Assembly: GCA_907163345.1 (NCBI GenBank)
Contig: CAJQUN010000333.1
Coordinates: 583,103-647,102 of the forward strand
Direction of reading: 5' to 3'
DNA length: 64,000 bases
Source: Haberlea rhodopensis
Taxonomy: Eukaryota > Streptophyta > Magnoliopsida > Lamiales > Gesneriaceae
Within the stretch, counting starts at the first letter, position 1; each line of letters starts with the position of its first letter. Positions 11,774-24,353 of the stretch are shown piece by piece. The notes beneath the pieces are model-generated. The model was not told the origin of the DNA and ran no database searches. It saw only the letters and a list, made by a program, of their open reading frames with translations. The translations under genes and the position numbers were made by a program.

Positions 11774-13559
11774 TTTGCCGGATTCATGCAGCTATGTTTT
11801 ATTCATGCAACATATGTACTAATAAAACACACAAACAAACATTTATCATACATCACATGCATAATAAAAATTAAATATGGACGATTACGACCTTTTCCTA
11901 ATTGATCCACGTGAGCCATACGTGGATCACAAGTCTGTCTAAGGTGATGCAGGTATGTAATGCAATCCTATTACATTTTTGCTTCCATTATACATGTCTT
12001 GATCTTGGTGCTCCGTCTTCAATCTCGATCTCCCACTAATTCTAAAGATTTTACATTTAAATCGTGCAAACAAGAGAATATGGATACAAATCCGGGGTGG
12101 GATACATCAGAAAATAGAGAGAGCAGGCTCGCAGGTCCGATAACCAAAAACACAATTATAATGAAACAATAAAAACCTAAACATTCACCTAAACACATTG
12201 GTCAAGGCTCGTAATCATCCATCATGCATTTACAACATATGTAATTAAACATTAAACTAAACAATTACATCATATGTAATTGTACTAATTACATCACATG
12301 TAATTAGAGCACAATAATTAATTTATTCTATCATTTCCCACTAATCGCATCATTAATTAAAAATAAATTAACAAATTAAATAAAACAATTTTATTTAATT
12401 TCTAATTAATTAATTTTCATTTTGTTGGTAAAATCACTATTTTACCATTTAACCATCATATTAATCGAAAATAAAATTAACAAACTAAATGAAACACTTT
12501 CATTTAATTTCTAATTAATTAAATTATCAATTAATTGGTAAAATCACTATTTTACCTCAAATCATAATATTAGTCAAAAATAAAATTAATAAATTAAATG
12601 AAACATTTTCATTAAATTTTCAATTAATTAAATTTTCAACTAATTATAAAATCTCTATTTTACATTTAATAAATTAAAAATCACATTTTTAATAAATTAA
12701 GTATTATGATTTATTATTTCAAAAATAATATCCGGATAAAACATCTAAAATGATCCAAAATAATTTATGGACTCCGAATTAATTTGGATCCAAAAATTAA
12801 AAATGCAATTCAACCCCAAAAAAATACCCTATTTTTCGGATTGATGAAACAGATTTGTTTTTTTTTTTTAATTATAAATTTCTGTAAATTGCATTTGGGC
12901 CAATACATGGACTAGGGTTACCAATGTTCATCTTCTTCCACAAAACCCTAGCCGCCTCACCAGCCACCAGCGCCTCCACGTAGACCAGTCGCCTCCTCCC
13001 ACCTTCGCCGTCACCTTATTCACCGGAGCACCTCATCGTCTCCATTTATCGTACCAACCGCCATGAACACTTCATGGCCGGCGGTTTCACCCAGCGGAAA
13101 ACGACAGCCACGCAGATCCAAACTCCTCGCGAAATCCAGAAGATTTTTCACGAAAGGGTCACACGATTTCACAGATGTTCGACTTGTCAGTGGCTCGCAT
13201 GAATTTGTCTGCAACAATTGCAGAGATTCACGCGATGAATCTAGTCTGGGTGGTTCGAAAAAGGAGACGAGGCAGAATATGGTCGTGAGGTGCAACAAGG
13301 TCCAGCGCACTTCTGTTGCGCGCACAGCACCACCATGAACAGGTCACGAAGAACACTTCTCCGTCCCGCTAGTCGCCGGCTGATGATGGTGCTTGGTGGA
13401 TGCCCGAAACAGTTTTCGGATTGGTCCAATTTTCTATGTTTTTCCGGATTCTAATTATTTTAGAAACAATACAAACACGATTATAATCGATGGGAAACGA
13501 TCTAATAAAAATTAATTATTGAATATACAAATCAAAGCGCAACCTGGCTCTGATACCAC

Positions 13560-13944
13560 TGTTGGGTTTCCTTACCCCGGCGCCAGATCCAAACGCAGCG
13601 GAAATAAAACAATAAACAGATCTGACCCGTGGACGGAAGATCGCGCCTTATTCATATATAAACATGCATAAATCGAATAAATGCATGAAAAGGAATTACC
13701 GTTCACCTACGTGAATCTGATAGCGGTGACCCTCGAGTCCAACCAACCTGACCAGATCTACAAGCTCACCATCAGTGCTAGTTTGGTATGAACTTTTAGA
13801 GAGCGTGAATTGATTAAGAATGATTAGGTCTTTATAACCTTCTGATACAAATGTCCTATTTATAGATGTAATAAGCTAATTGGGCCAGGGTTAACATAAA
13901 GCTCATTGGGCCAACGTTTGGCTTGTAGGGCATTTATGCTAACA
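13560..13944 (-). repeat. Copia LTR, inner copy (3' LTR of the full unit)
   Basis: A 385-bp repeat with ends TGTTGGG and GCTAACA in plus reading. On its left edge the complement of TGGTATCAGAGCC (13546-13558) is an initiator-tRNA-Met primer site for the truncated downstream copy. On its right edge a polypurine tract (complement of ATCTCCCACTTGCCC, from 13945) belongs to the full unit. Confidence 0.9.
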
Positions 13945-15373
13945 ATCTCCCACTTGCCCAAAAGCCAAAACAAAACTACAAACTCATAATCCAAGTAACT
14001 CAATCATATTGAATAACTTGATGTACTACTAATGTACATAATTATTAGACATTAATATATCAAACGTTTTAATTTAGAACTTTCTACAGATGAAACATTT
14101 TCAAATATAGAAACTCCACTAAAGTGAGGAGCTTTCAAAAATTAAATTCATCTCTTCTAAATCACTCAATTTGAGCACTTAACAGTTAAGTCTCAATTTT
14201 CATCAATAGATCGGCGGCCGGTTGATTGTGACCCAGCGAGGCTCAAGTGTATCATAGCAGTAGGATCACAACCTTTGTGATTTTAGAAGTCAAACAACTT
14301 CTTGGGCTTACCCTGAATGCCCCATTGCCAATTAAACTCCTTTTAATAGACAATGGCTGAAATATAATTCCAGCACAACCTACCGATCGTGGGTAGCGCC
14401 TATCATCTGCGCTTCACGAATGACTAGCAACGTACGAGAACCTGTCAGCCATAGTTAGCGTGCAGTACATTCCTTTCACTCAATATGTCCCGATTGAATC
14501 AAGGGCATTGGTTGCTCGAGACCCTTATGATTTCAATAACAATGTATTTGTTTCACGTTATATGATTCATTGTGTGCGTATATGAAAAACTCATTTTCCA
14601 CAAGCACTACCCACTCTGGCCAGAGATTCCTCGAATCATATATAGAAAAACACATAGGACATCCTGGTTCATCAAGACCAGTGGTGAATCCCCAACGACA
14701 ATTATAGGCCTCTGACAGCATCACTGAATACCCAAAATAATGACTTTATGACCCACATGTGATCAGTCATTAAATCAAAGTACACAGCTATCTATCAAGA
14801 CCTCAATGACACCTCGGGTCATGAGGAGTAATGGTGCACAACTATGACTAGGAATTCTATACTCGACAAATGGTAACCACTTATAGAATTCCGAGTAGGG
14901 TCGTTCAGTGAACTCATTCCTAATGAGCACCTATTCATGTGTGCTGACTTCTCCAAGCCAACGCCGATGAAACGCAGCGCACTACACTAGACACATCATG
15001 AATATCAGTCTCTAATGAGCATATATCGATATCCCATTCTCGAAGGCTCATCGACCAGGAACATTTAGAAATCGCAGTCGAGAATGTATTTCATGGTCAC
15101 CATCATATGCGTAACCACATTCTATGGACTATAGCAATCTCAAGGACTTCATCAATGCATCAAGATGCATGAGTAAACAGATGAAGAAGTGCCATATATA
15201 TTAATATTCAAACAAAGATTTGTCATAATAAGATTACAGGTACAATCAATCAACTATTGATTTACTTAATCATGTATGACAACAATATCTTTCACTTTCC
15301 CAAAGCCAACTACTCATGTGTCTTAAGACCATCTTCCCAAGATGTCTAACAGACACCAATCATTGTAAATGCT

Positions 15374-18300
15374 TTGTTAGTGGATTCACTATATTTTTCT
15401 GTTGAAGCGATTCTCTCGATAATAATGTCGCGTCTACCATCTCTTTCATTAGATAGTATTTTCTCAATATATGTCTGGATCCTGATGAGATCTTGGCTAT
15501 TCATAATAGCTCAAATGTTGTCACAGTACACAGAGACTGTGTCAACTGCACTAGAAATTACATCCAACTCTTGGATGAAATTTCTTATCCAAACTGCCTC
15601 TTTGCTGCATCGTATGCTGCAATGTATTCAGCTTCAGTGGTGGAATCCAATGTGGTTCTTGCTTGGAACGTTTCCAAGAGACATCACCATCATTGAGCTT
15701 AAATACAAATCCGAACATCGATATGGTATCATCTACATCCAATTTAAAAACCAGCAACAGCTTAGCCTTCAACTTTTATTTCTCCACTTACAGATCCAAA
15801 AACCATGAACATATCATAAGTTCTTCACAAGAACTTGAGGATTATTTTCACAGTTTTCCAGTGACCTTCACCGGGATCTGTCTGACGTCTGCCCATTACT
15901 CTAAGAACATACATCAGGCAAAGTACATACCATAGCATACAATATGCTATTAAAAGTAGAAATATAAGGTACCAATGTCATTTTTTCTCTCTGCTCATCA
16001 ATCTTAAGACACATTGACTCGAGAGATGAATACTATGACATATTATGAAGTAACTCATTTTTCGACTATTCTATGCTAAACCCTTTTAGCACAGTGTTTA
16101 TGTACGTAAATTGAGAGATCTCAAGCATCATTTAGATTTATCCCTATAGATCCTTATGCTAAGCACGTATGACGCTTCTCACAATCTTACATGGAGAAAT
16201 TAGTAGATAATCATGCTTTAATTGATTAATCCAATACCACTCACAATGAGCATGATATAATCAACTTAAAGCATCACAAATGTAACCATGCTCCCACTAA
16301 CCCTTTTGCATACACATGTCACTTCCAGATTTTTAACAAAACCAAACACTTTGATGATGTTATCAAAACGGAAGTTCAAACTTCGAGATGCCTTCATAAG
16401 CCCATAAATGGACCTCTGGAGTTTGAAAACATTTTTCTCACTCCAAGAAGTTGTAAACACATTTGGCTGCTACATTTCTACCTCAATGCCACCACTGAGA
16501 AATGTTGTGTTCACATCCATTACTCATATATCATATTCAAAATATAAAGATATAACTAATAAAATCTAAATAGACTATAGCATCATAACCGTTGAAAAAT
16601 TTTCTCATAAACAACTCTTTGCCTATGAGAATAACCGTTTCTCACCAGTCAAGCTTTGAAGGTCACTACCTTCCCATCCACTCCAAGCTTTCACTTGTAA
16701 ATCCACGCAGCCAATGGGAACAATTCCCAAAGATGATCTACTAAGGCCCATACCTTATTGGAGTACATGGAGTCCATTTCAGATTTCATGGCATCGTGCC
16801 AATGTCTCGAATCAATATCTGACATCGCCTCCTTGAAAGTCCAAGGATCATATCCATGGTCTATTTCTTGACTACTTTCAAGGAGTTGATTCATTATATC
16901 AGAAGCTCTTGAAACATTTTCAAATCTCCTTAGTGTGTGTAAATCCAAGGTTGTGATTGACTAAATTAATTTCATCGTTTTCACTTTTCTAGTGGTTTGT
17001 GGTTCTTGAACTCTTTCAAGTTATATTATTTTGTCATCATTTCTAATAGAAACATTTTCTCTAAAAAGATTGCACTTGCGAAACAAACTATTTGCCTGCA
17101 ATTGTAATATAAATTTCCACAAAATAACATAAGATGGATCAACTATCCAACTCATTTCCCACTGGCTGCTTCACATAAGCAGAACAATCTCAAATAAAAT
17201 TTGGATTATTTTTCAGTCCATATCGTATATGAAGTTTTGGTCACTGCATTGGTATGAATTATGTTCAACAAATATGAAACTTTAGAGAGTTACTCAAGGA
17301 GAATCACATTCTCTTTAAGATAACTCAACATCCCCTTGCACTAACATTTAGTGCTCAACATATGTCCATATGAATCAAATTCAATGGGCATTCAGCAAAT
17401 GCTAAAGATATGTAGGATTTAAGTTATCATTCTTTTATTCTTTGAACATAATCATACTACTCGTTCATAAGTTCACCAGATTCAATAAAACATGCATTCT
17501 TTTAAAAATACTGCAAATCACATTCGCAAATTTAAAAGAATGTCATTCTCTATCAAAATAGGAACAATGTTCATGATTAAATCTAGAACAAATAAATAAT
17601 TGCTCAAACTAGTTTCTAACCGGTTCAAGATTTTATATTAAATAAATGTTTTAAACAGCCTTTGCAGCAACTATTGCTACAATGCTTAGCCTCAGGTGGG
17701 TTTCACATTCCTTGGGCTCTCTACTTCTTCTCATCACATGCAACTCTTTGCAAAGATGCGAACACAACTGGCATCATATACCAAAAGTAGAACCAATAGA
17801 AACATTTAATTTTAATATAAAACATACCCTTTCTAGAACGCTTCTAGTCTAGGTATTCCTTACAATTTTGCGCTAATGACCAACAGTGAAAACATAGATG
17901 CCTCTCTTCTTAGTTGCTATTATATCCTTTTTCGTCTTTTGAGGTTTTGGGAACCATTTCCCTTCCTCTTCTTTATCCTTGAACTCTTCCTACCATTGAT
18001 AGAAGATTCGACAAGAAGAACACGTTTCTCCTTTTTAATCAAGGACTCATGAGTTTCCAACATTTGGACTATAAGATCAAATCTATAGCCAGTTAATGAG
18101 GATTTGTCACATTCAGCTTTTCTAATTTCTCAACAAGAGATATTTTTCTTACACCATGCTCATAGACCGAAGCCCCATCTCGCATGTGAAATGAAAATAG
18201 CTCTTTTGAAATTGCGAGTCTCAGTAATCGCATCCGTTCACCAAACAACATTTGTAGGTGTTGAAAAATATCAGCAATGTGAACGAATTTCTCATATCTG

Positions 18301-18480
18301 TGTTGAATCTCATTGGTGACATTGATGCTGTCATATAGCACCTAGTCTAGAGATCATCGTCCCATCACTTCTCAAGTGTGGCAATCTCTTCATGAGACGA
18401 TCCAGGAGACACTTCAACAGGAGGCTCCCACCAAGGGTATATAGCAATCTTTTAGAAGCAAGCACTATTTTAAAATTAAT
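15374..18480 (-). pseudogene. Decayed copia gag-pol inside the tandem structure
   Basis: On the minus strand, remains of gag are seen at 18093-18341 (HLQMLFGERMRLLRLAISKE, a UBN2-type gag core). A zinc knuckle near 17880-17930 has lost its histidine. The RT start is at 16691-16948 (WHDAMKSEMDSMYSNKVWAL), RT middle at 16266-16460 (KLQRSIYGLMKASRSLNFRF) and RNase H at 15551-15772 (GDVSWKRSKQE). Stops and frameshifts occur throughout and no YVDD box survives. Sequence similarity places it close to the copia element at 49775-58479. The 1.4 kb between the pol end and the polypurine tract (13960-15374) has no coding signal. Confidence 0.85.
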
Positions 18481-20962
18481 AGTCAATCAGAATAATGTGG
18501 TGCGGTTACTTTGTTTGTATCGAGAATTGATGCAATCGGATTCACGGCAATCACAATACTGAGAATAAACAGAAAATACATGCAAACCGTTTGATTATTA
18601 ATTAATTCAAAAACTATGGACTTTAGTTACTGAATGCTCCCACTAAATTTTTCGAATTCGTCACCCTCATGAAAAATGAACGGAAAATCGTATTTTCTTA
18701 GTGGGCTTGGAGTCCAACTAGCTCATGATAGCCCTAGACGAGGGTCCAGCCGACCTCATGATACTAAAGGTAGCTCACAATTGCATCATATGCAACCCCC
18801 AAGATATTCGTCTCGTGATTGACATAACCCTACGGAGGCAGGCCAATTATGCCTTCTCACGTCAAACTAACCCATCCCACGGATGATAATGTTCGCCAAT
18901 AAGACCCCACGAGGGTGAGTAATCTTAAAGGTTAACATACCCCTATCCATAATTAAGTGGCAATTAAACACACAGCTTTCCCATGCCAGATGCCCCCCAC
19001 GAGGGTGAGACAAGACACCTGACACAAGTAGCGTCTCATGGCTTAACTGTTGATGGAAGACAGGAAGCAACAAACTCCTTTGAGCTCCCTTTACAGTTTG
19101 ATATTAAAAAATTTTGAATCATATTCAAAAGAGGGATTTAATAATTTTCAAATCTCATCAAGTACTTGTTTGTTTGTTTGCCAGATTCATGCAGCTATGT
19201 TTTATTCATGCAACATATGTACTAATAAAACACACAAACAAACATTTATCATACATCACATGCATAATAAAAATGAAATATGGACGATTACGACCTTTTC
19301 CTAATTGATCCACGTGAGCCATACGTGGATCACAAGTCTGTCTAAGGTGATGCAGGTATGTAATGCAATCCTATTACATTTTTGCTTCCATTATACATGT
19401 CTTGATCTTGGTGCTCCGTCTTCAATCTCGATCTCCCACTAATTCTAAAGATTTTACATTTAAATCGTGCAAACAAGAGAATATGGATACAAATCCGGGG
19501 TGGGATACATCAGAAAATAGAGAGAGCAGGCTCGCAGGTCCGATAACCAAAAACACAATTATAATGAAACAATAAAAACCTAAACATTCACCTAAACACA
19601 TTGGTCAAGGCTCGTAATCATCCATCATGCATTTACAACATATGTAATTAAACATTAAACTAAACAATTACATCATATGTAATTGTACTAATTACATCAC
19701 ATGTAATTAGAGCACAATAATTAATTTATTCTATCATTTCCCACTAATCGCATCATTAATTAAAAATAAATTAACAAATTAAATAAAACAATTTTATTTA
19801 ATTTCTAATTAATTAATTTTCATTTTGTTGGTAAAATCACTATTTTACCATTTAACCATCATATTAATCGAAAATAAAATTAACAAACTAAATGAAACAC
19901 TTTCATTTAATTTCTAATTAATTAAATTATCAATTAATTGGTAAAATCACTATTTTACCTCAAATCATAATATTAGTCAAAAATAAAATTAATAAATTAA
20001 ATGAAACATTTTCATTCAATTTTCAATTAATTAAATTTTCAACTAATTATAAAATCTATATTTTACATTTAATAAATTAAAAATCACATTTTTAATAAAT
20101 TAAGTATTATGATTTATTATTTCAAAAATAATATCCGGATAAAACATCTAAAATGATCCAAAATAATTTATGGACTCCGAATTAATTTGGATCCAAAAAT
20201 TAAAAATGCAATTCAACCCCAAAAAAATACCCTATTTTTCGGATTGATGAAACAGATTTGTTTTTTTTTTTTAATTATAAATTTCTGTAAATTGCATTTG
20301 GGCCAATACATGGACTAGGGTTACCAATGTTCATCTTCTTCCACAAAACCCTAGCCGCCTCACCAGCCACCAGCGCCTCCACGTAGACCAGCCGCCTCCT
20401 CCCACCTTCGCCGTCACCTTATTCACCGGAGCACCTCATCGTCTCCATTTATCGTACCAACCGCCATGAACACTTCATGGCTGGCGGTTTCACCCAGCGG
20501 AAAACGACAGCCACGCAGATCCAAACTCCTCGCGAAATCCAGAAGATTTTTCACGAAAGGGTCACACGATTTCACAGATGTTCGACTTGTCAGTGGCTCG
20601 CATGAATTTGTCTGCAACAATTGCAGAGATTCACGCGATGAATCTAGTCTGGGTGGTTCGAAAAAGGAGACGAGGCAGAATATGGTCGTGAGGTGCAACA
20701 AGGTCCAGCGCACTTCTGTTGCGCGCACAGCACCACCATGAACAGGTCACGAAGAACACTTCTCCGTCCCGCTAGTCGCCGGCTGATGATGGTGCTTGGT
20801 GGATGCCCGAAACAGTTTTCGGATTGGTCCAATTTTCTATGTTTTTCCGGATTCTAATTATTTTAGAAACAATACAAACACGATTATAATCGATGGGAAA
20901 CGATCTAATAAAAATTAATTATTGAATATACAAATCAGAGCGCAACCTGGCTCTGATACCAC
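18481..20962 (-). other. Long copia leader (5' untranslated) region
   Basis: About 2.5 kb between primer site and gag. It includes very AT-rich sequence (about 19630-20290), a GC-rich block (about 20340-20830) and several CACGAGGGTGAG-like repeats (18890-19010). A similarly long leader with a GC-rich block is found in the young copia element at 51281-53007. I see no gene in it. Confidence 0.6.
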
Positions 20963-21347
20963 TGTTGGGTTTCCTTACCCCGGCGCCAGATCCAAACGCA
21001 GCGGAAATAAAACAATAAACAGATCTGACCCGTGGACGGAAGATCGCGCCTTATTCATATATAAACATGCATAAATCGAATAAATGCACGAAAAGGAATT
21101 ACCGTTCACCTACGTGAATCTGATAGCGGTGACCCTCGAGTCCAACCAACCTGACCAGATCTACAAGCTCACCACCAGTGCTAGTTTGGTATGAACTTTT
21201 AGAGAGCGTGAATTGATTAAGAATGATTAGGTCTTTATAACCTTCTGATACAAATGTCCTATTTATAGATGTAATAAGCTAATTGGGCCAGGGTTAACAT
21301 AAAGCTCATTGGGCCAACGTTTGGCTTGTAGGGCATTTATGCTAACA
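20963..21347 (-). repeat. Copia LTR, outer copy (5' LTR)
   Basis: It has the same length (385 bp) as the LTR at 13560. By eye only about two substitutions separate them (for example ATGCATG/ATGCACG and CATCAGT/CACCAGT), so insertion was recent. The initiator-tRNA primer site complement lies just to its left (20949-20961). Confidence 0.9.
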
Positions 21348-21595
21348 GATACTTCAAAGCCCCGATCTAGATCGTATGCACGCATTAGATTGCCCTAACA
21401 AGCTGGTTATAACCATTGGGACTCAGGTATCAGCCGAACTTACCAAGATTCTCCATTATGATTCCATTAAAGATTTTTAGTATATTTATTATTTCATTCT
21501 GTGCAATTCCCTCTCAATTGTTAACATTACATCAGGTCCAACTCAAAATTAATTTGTGATGGGTGTAGTAACACATATATCTTTGGTGGTGATAT

Positions 21596-23988
21596 TGTTG
21601 GGAATTTGACCCTTCAAATTCACCCCCATTTATTAGAAAAGAAAGTAAAATGAGAAATAATAACGACACAATTTTTAACGTGAAAAACTCCCAAATCAAG
21701 AGAAAAATCACCAGAACCAGATAAGAAAATACACTATATGAAAAATTATTACAACCACATAATTTATCTTCTCACCCAAAACACACGCACAAAGCTTTCC
21801 CACTAGCCACACTTTATAACTCACACTCCTCCCCTTATAAGAAAGACACCTAATAAAATCTTTTCTGATGTGGAAGCTCAGTCACAGTTGTAACCACATA
21901 GCATACCAAGAATTTTACTAGATTCTAAAACAAGAGAGAAATTTATCTAAAGCCAAAAGTTGTTAGACAAGCTATTGACTGGTGTACTTAAAACTGAAGC
22001 CTAAAGTCTCCTTTTATAGTCAAAAGTTTGGCCAAGTTTCTTTCCCTTTTCAATGTGGGATAGAAACTAAAGCCAAAACCCATCAATCTTCGCCTTGGGC
22101 TTTGTCGTCCCACAACACTCCACCTTGATGAAGATCTTCGTAGGTTCTGTTATCGGTACTTCAAGACAGTCATAATTCTCAATATAGAGAATTACCATGA
22201 ACCACCATAAAAAGCATATTCACTCAGAACAAACCATTACAAGTATTTCAATTCGGCTCGAAAAAAATAACCCTGCTGAAAAATTATGGTGCAACTCCCA
22301 CGTTTTGGCTCGAAGTTAATCAGCCATCGACATATATTTTCACCACACACCCTGCATCAATGCCAAACAAAAAAATGTGGACCCGTTAACATTATACATC
22401 ATCTATCATGACAACTTGGGGACAGCGGCATGCCTTAAGGATGTACATGTCATTTTTCATGGACATCAAAAGAGGAGACAATGTTAGTTTCATGATCATC
22501 ATCTCCACTTGCTAATACATAGCAATTTGTCAAACCCGCTCCAGCTCTTGGACAATTTTTCTTGGTGTGGCAAGGTTGTCCACATCCCCAACATGATTTC
22601 TTCATGGAGTTCATCTTCTTCCAATTATGAGTCACCATTGCAAAACTTTCATGTGGACTGTTACTCCCGCTAAGTCTCCTCTCTTCAGAAAGAAGCTTTT
22701 CTCCTTTCCATGAATAAGTATCGGCTTCATGTGTCATACGAACGTGGAAGAGACCAGATGAGTTTCAATGCCTGATCATCATCATCAATTTTAACTCCAA
22801 TAGATTCCAGCTCTGAAACAATGTCATTGATAACACTTAAATGATCTGAAATAGTAGTACCCTCGTTTGTTCGTAATGTATGAAAATGCTCTTTCAGATA
22901 CGCCCGATTTGAGACGCCCTATGTCTGATACAACTCTTCCAATTTTTCCCAGAGTTCCTTCGTCGTAGACATTCCATGCACATTTGCAAAAACATTTTTG
23001 GCTAGGCACATACGGATTGCACTTGCTGCTCTCAAATCCAGATCCTACCAATCTTCACTGCTCATTCCATTTTTGCCTGTTGCACTAGTCGTTCCACCAG
23101 TCGAACTAGTATCATTGTTGCTTTCAGGGAATACTTTGTCCTTTAATGCCTTGTGTAAACCAGATTGAATCAACACATCCGTGACTTGCACTTGCCACAA
23201 GCCAAATTTGATTTTCTCATCAAATTTCTCCACATCAAAGCTGACTACATTCGAAACTCTTCTTACCGACATTGTCTTGTGATACTTTGATGAATTTTAC
23301 TGTAGACCTGAATAGTACACACTAGATAATATCCCAGGAAAGAAATAATCTTGATCTTTCCTAGACAGAACATCAAGATTCCCATGAAAATTGGTGGGGT
23401 CACACTGGTCCCACTTAAATACCGATTTTCCTAGACATAACATCCTTAGTCAATACGTATTCGCCTACCACATCAAAGCTCCACTGTCGCAAAAGGACAC
23501 AGACTCTGATACCACTAATTGGGAATTTGACCCTCAAAATTCACCCCCAGGATCTGCACTTGGGAAAAGAAAACAAAAGGGAAAATAATAACAACATAAG
23601 GATTTAACGTGGAAAACTCCCAAATCAGGAGAAAAACTACCAGGACCAGAGAAGAAAAGACATTATATGAAAAATTATTACAACCACATAATTTCTCTTC
23701 TCACCCCAAACACACCCACAAAGCTTTCCCACTAACCACACTTTATAACTCACACCCCTTCTCTTACAAGAAAGACACCTGATAAAATCTTTTCTGATGT
23801 GGAAGCTCAGTCATAGCTGCAACTACAGAGCATACTAAGAATTTACTAGATTCTAAAACAACAGTGAAATTTATCTGCTAGACAAGCTATTGACACTTAA
23901 AACTGAAGCCTAAAGCCTCTTTTTATAGTCAAATGTTTGGCCAAGTTTCTTTCCTTTTTCAATGTGAGATAGAAACCAAAGCCCAAAC
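21596..23988 (-). mobile_element. Gag-only copia element in an intron of the F-box/LRR-type gene
   Basis: It is bounded by two related LTRs in minus orientation: 21596-22117 (TGTTGGG...CACAACA, 3' LTR) and about 23517-23988 (5' LTR, lacking its outer ~35 bp). The primer site complement CTCTGATACCA lies at about 23504-23514 and a polypurine tract (complement of CTCCACCTTGATG) follows 22117. Between the LTRs only gag is recognisable; pol is missing. It lies between the exons ending at 21426 and starting at 24071. Confidence 0.82.
22450..23272 (-). pseudogene. Copia gag with intact zinc knuckle, frameshifted
   Basis: Gag packages retrotransposon RNA. On the minus strand the start (23272) is followed by FDEKIKFGLWQVQVTDVLIQ, then a second frame from about 23051 (the region around the UBN2 core), then LLSEERRLSGS and a complete CX2CX4HX4C knuckle, CWGCGQPCHTKKNC (about 22549-22590). 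Stops and frame changes near 23045 and 22740 break it into three pieces. No protease, integrase or RT follows, so the element would depend on enzymes made elsewhere. Confidence 0.82.
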
Positions 23989-24353
23989 CTTATATTCTTG
24001 AAACACAGATAAGCTGCTAGCAATTTTCGTGTTGGGTAACACCGTTTGTAACTTTATGAACTATCTGCAGGTTCATGGAGACTTTTCGCATGTAGAAACC
24101 CATATACCTCACAAACGCCTATCCGATGGCTCCAAAAGAGTTCGAGTTCCATATTTTTACGGCCCTCAGGTAAAAAACTGCTAGCCTCTCTCGGTCTCAC
24201 AAAGAATGGTAGTAGAAAAGTAGGAACATATTGCTTTTGTTACATGTATATTTTTCTTCCCCATTTTCTTGGATATTTATGAGCAGCTTACCACTCCTTT
24301 TTTAGTCACTTTTGCTTAATCTTTTGCAGCCATCTGATGCTGAGGAAAAATGA

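Larger units (their letters stand above)
11774..21347 (-). mobile_element. Tandem copia structure: LTR-internal-LTR-partial internal
   Basis: Read on the minus strand the order is LTR (21347-20963), primer site, leader, decayed gag-pol, polypurine tract, LTR (13944-13560), primer site and leader again, truncated at 11774. Two nearly identical 2171-bp blocks (11774-13944 and 19177-21347) result, at a constant offset of 7403 bp. This is what a head-to-tail tandem gives when its last copy is cut short, for example after unequal LTR recombination. The expected third LTR and left TSD are absent. It sits in an exon of the F-box/LRR-type gene. Confidence 0.85.
10788..24353 (+). pseudogene. 3' exons of an F-box/LRR (RNI-like) gene, disrupted by insertions
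   Basis: Pieces of one coding sequence can be followed across 13.5 kb. Exon i, 10788-10991, encodes LAAAQLPHLDLMDCG and, after a frameshift near 10845, KLHLMYQKLIIKHS and KKLSVSGCSGLD, ending at a GTGAGT donor. Exon ii starts after an AG at 11060 (ALYLNCPHL) and is interrupted by a MITE (11072-11639) and by the copia structure (11774-21347). Its end resumes at 21348-21426 (LQSPDLDRMHALDCPNK) before a GTATCAG donor. Exon iii, 24071-24169, encodes HKRLSDGSKRVRVPYFYGPQ. Exon iv, 24330-24353, encodes PSDAEEK and stop. The leucine-rich pattern and tail fit the FBL10-like group of SCF substrate receptors; that subfamily call is from memory. About 17 codons of exon ii are missing, and no earlier exons are recognised. 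It is not functional as it stands. Confidence 0.72.

Noticed and set aside
13020..13325. Open frame of 101 codons (minus), repeated at 20423-20728
   Set aside because: It lies in the GC-rich copia leader, has no domain, overlaps an equally long frame on the other strand, and is duplicated only because the leader is.
21596..23988. Treating the two flanking LTRs as independent solo LTRs
   Set aside because: Primer site, polypurine tract and gag in between, all in the same orientation, show a single element whose outer right end was lost.
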